Shown here one piece after another: positions 62,589 to 64,000 of a stretch of DNA of 64,000 nt. Origin of the DNA: Bradyrhizobium diazoefficiens (GTDB lineage: Bacteria; Pseudomonadota; Alphaproteobacteria; Rhizobiales; Xanthobacteraceae); assembly GCF_016616885.1 (NCBI RefSeq), contig NZ_CP067102.1, positions 4,926,501-4,990,500 of the forward strand, given 5' to 3'. The stretch's first letter is position 1. Each line of letters begins with the position of its first letter. The translations under genes and the position numbers were made by a program. The notes below the pieces were generated by a model, which worked only from the letters and a program-made list of their open reading frames with translations, searched no databases and was not told where the DNA came from.

Positions 62589-64000
62589 ATGCAAGAACAC
62601 ACCAAATCCTCGACGCTCGAAAACGCTATTGCACTGCAAAAATACGGCGTCGGGCAGCCGGTCCGCCGCAAGGAGGACGACACGCTGGTGCGCGGCAAGG
62701 GTCGCTACACCGACGATTTCAATCTGCCCGGCCAAGCCTATGCCGTCGTCGTCCGCTCGACCCACGCCCACGGCGTGATCCGCGGCATCGGCACCGACGC
62801 CGCCAGGGCGATGCCGGGCGTGCTGGGCGTGTGGACCGGCAAGGACCTCGACGCGGCCGGCTATGGCCCCTTCACCTGCGGCCTGCCGCTGAAGAGCCGT
62901 GACGGCTCGCCCCTGCTCCAGACCAACCGCCAGCCGCTGGCGACCGACAAGGTCCGCTTCGTCGGCGATCCCGTCGCCTTCGTGGTCGCCGCCACGCTCG
63001 CCCAGGCGCGCGACGCGGCCGAGGCCGTCGAGCTCGAGATCGAGCCACTGCCGGCGGTAACCGATCCCGAGGAAGCCACCAAGCCCGGCGCGCCCCAGCT
63101 CTACGACCACATCCCGAACAACGTCGCGCTCGACTACCATTATGGCGACATGGAGAAGGTGAACGCCGCTTTCGCCAGCGCCGCCCATGTCACCAGGGTC
63201 GACATCGAGAACACCCGCGTCGCCGTGGTCTCGATGGAGCCGCGGGTGGGACTTGCCTCCTACGACAAGGCCACCGAGCGCTACACCATCCAGATGCCGA
63301 CGCAGGGCGTCGCGGGCAACCGCGCCAACCTCGCCAAGAACCTGAAGGTGCCGAACGAGAAGGTGCGCATCCTTACCGCCAATGTCGGCGGCTCCTTCGG
63401 CATGAAGAACGTCAACTATCCCGAATACATGTGCATCCTGTACGCGGCGAAGGCGCTGGGACGTCCGGTGAAGTGGCTCGACGAGCGCTCCACCAGCTTC
63501 CTCTCCGACAGCCACGGCCGTGCGCAAAAGATCCATGCCGAGCTCGCGCTCGATGCCGAGGGGCACTTCCTCGCGGCAAAGCTCGAAGGCTACGGCAATC
63601 TCGGCGCCTACATCACCGGCGTCGCACCGAGCCCGCTCTCGCTCAACACGGCCAAGAACTTCGCCAGCGTCTACCGCACGCCGCTGATGGCGGTCGACAT
63701 CAAGACGGTCTTGACCAACACCACGCTGATGGGCGCCTATCGCGGCGCCGGCCGGCCTGAAGCCAACTACTACATGGAACGGCTGATCGACCGTGCCGCC
63801 GACGAGATGGGCATCAACCGGCTGACGATGCGCAAGCGCAACTTCATCAAGCCGCACCAGATGCCCTTCCCGGCCTCCTCCGGCGTCACCTATGACAGCG
63901 GCGACTTCCAGGCGGTATTCACCAAGGCGCTCGAAATCTCCGATCACGAGAATTTCGCCAAGCGCAAGAAGGAGAGCAAGAAGGCCGGCAAGCTGCGCGG
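62589..64000 (+). CDS. Xanthine-dehydrogenase-family molybdopterin-binding subunit (CoxL/aldehyde-oxidase type), partial
   Basis: Runs from the ATG at 62589 (MQEHTKSSTLENAIALQKYGVGQPVRRKEDDTLVRGKGRYTDDFNLPG) off the window end; 470 residues seen of the usual ~770. The N-terminal a/b hammerhead (VRSTHAHGVIRGI) and the molybdopterin motifs NVGGSFGMKN and AYRGAGRPEANYYMERLID are present. No further diagnostic loop (such as the CO dehydrogenase selenocysteine/Cys loop) can be confirmed as CO-specific. Probably an aldehyde or heterocycle hydroxylase; the small subunits should lie to the right. Confidence 0.9.
   Translation, partial: MQEHTKSSTLENAIALQKYGVGQPVRRKEDDTLVRGKGRYTDDFNLPGQAYAVVVRSTHAHGVIRGIGTDAARAMPGVLGVWTGKDLDAAGYGPFTCGLPLKSRDGSPLLQTNRQPLATDKVRFVGDPVAFVVAATLAQARDAAEAVELEIEPLPAVTDPEEATKPGAPQLYDHIPNNVALDYHYGDMEKVNAAFASAAHVTRVDIENTRVAVVSMEPRVGLASYDKATERYTIQMPTQGVAGNRANLAKNLKVPNEKVRILTANVGGSFGMKNVNYPEYMCILYAAKALGRPVKWLDERSTSFLSDSHGRAQKIHAELALDAEGHFLAAKLEGYGNLGAYITGVAPSPLSLNTAKNFASVYRTPLMAVDIKTVLTNTTLMGAYRGAGRPEANYYMERLIDRAADEMGINRLTMRKRNFIKPHQMPFPASSGVTYDSGDFQAVFTKALEISDHENFAKRKKESKKAGKLR

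Overview
The window is GC-rich DNA that is densely packed with genes on both strands. Gene content, protein style and small palindromic intergenic repeats point to an alphaproteobacterium of the Bradyrhizobium group (Nitrobacteraceae). This is inferred from family resemblance only. It reads as a chromosomal segment: housekeeping genes (prfC, guaA, guaB, rlmE, ppx/gppA, an rsmB-type methyltransferase, a cspA-type gene) alternate with transport, detoxification and regulatory cassettes. No rRNA, tRNA, CRISPR array or recognisable insertion sequence was seen.

Region by region. 1-4.1 kb: a partial secreted protein, prfC, a guanidine exporter behind a mini-ykkC (guanidine-II) riboswitch, and a DUF47-pit phosphate operon with a Pho box. 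4.2-8.9 kb: a complete branched-chain amino acid type ABC importer (livM-livH-binding protein-livF-livG order along the window, all on the minus strand). 9-18 kb: metabolic and stress genes (PAS_5 protein, ArsC-like reductase, CsaA-like protein, TetR-TauE pair, GST, DUF429, serine hydrolase, GNAT, Lin0512, acetolactate-synthase-like enzyme). 18.9-23.3 kb: a type I secretion operon flanked by two low-complexity proteins that may be its cargo. 23.4-30.4 kb: a decayed MarR-GNAT gene with its operator intact, an ester-cyclase-like protein, an MFS carrier, a frameshifted SWIM-SNF2 helicase, a cupin, and a TetR/DUF308 regulon with two matching operators.

31.0-34.0 kb: a peptide-deformylase-like gene with all three active-site motifs altered. 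A small AT-richer islet follows, encoding a one-TRD HsdS-like protein, an HsdM-like N6-adenine methylase and a tiny membrane protein. It is bounded by a second, diverged copy of the deformylase 3' end. 34-41.8 kb: three regulator/enzyme cassettes whose operators can be read directly (ArsR-SRPBCC, TetR-FAD monooxygenase, LysR-SDR-reductase), plus a GFA protein, an AraC regulator and a glyoxalase-fold protein. 41.9-44.9 kb: a three-gene system of overlapping reading frames (coiled-coil DUF2326 ATPase, 82-residue middle component, Mrr-like nuclease protein) matching the predicted ABC-three-component conflict systems. It lies directly behind guaA.

45-64 kb: guaA, an HxlR/MFS pair with palindromic operators, DHCW cupin, cold-shock gene with terminator, RsmB-like methyltransferase, MAPEG protein, metallophosphoesterase, zinc-less oxidoreductase, guaB, a DHA2 MFS pump, a frameshifted secreted glycoside hydrolase, rlmE, ppx/gppA, and the start of a molybdopterin hydroxylase large subunit that runs off the window. 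The two most noteworthy systems are the def-linked methylase islet and the guaA-linked ABC-3C cassette. Four coding regions (23.4, 28.4, 48.85 and 58.83 kb) carry reading-frame breaks, which are either real decay or sequence errors.
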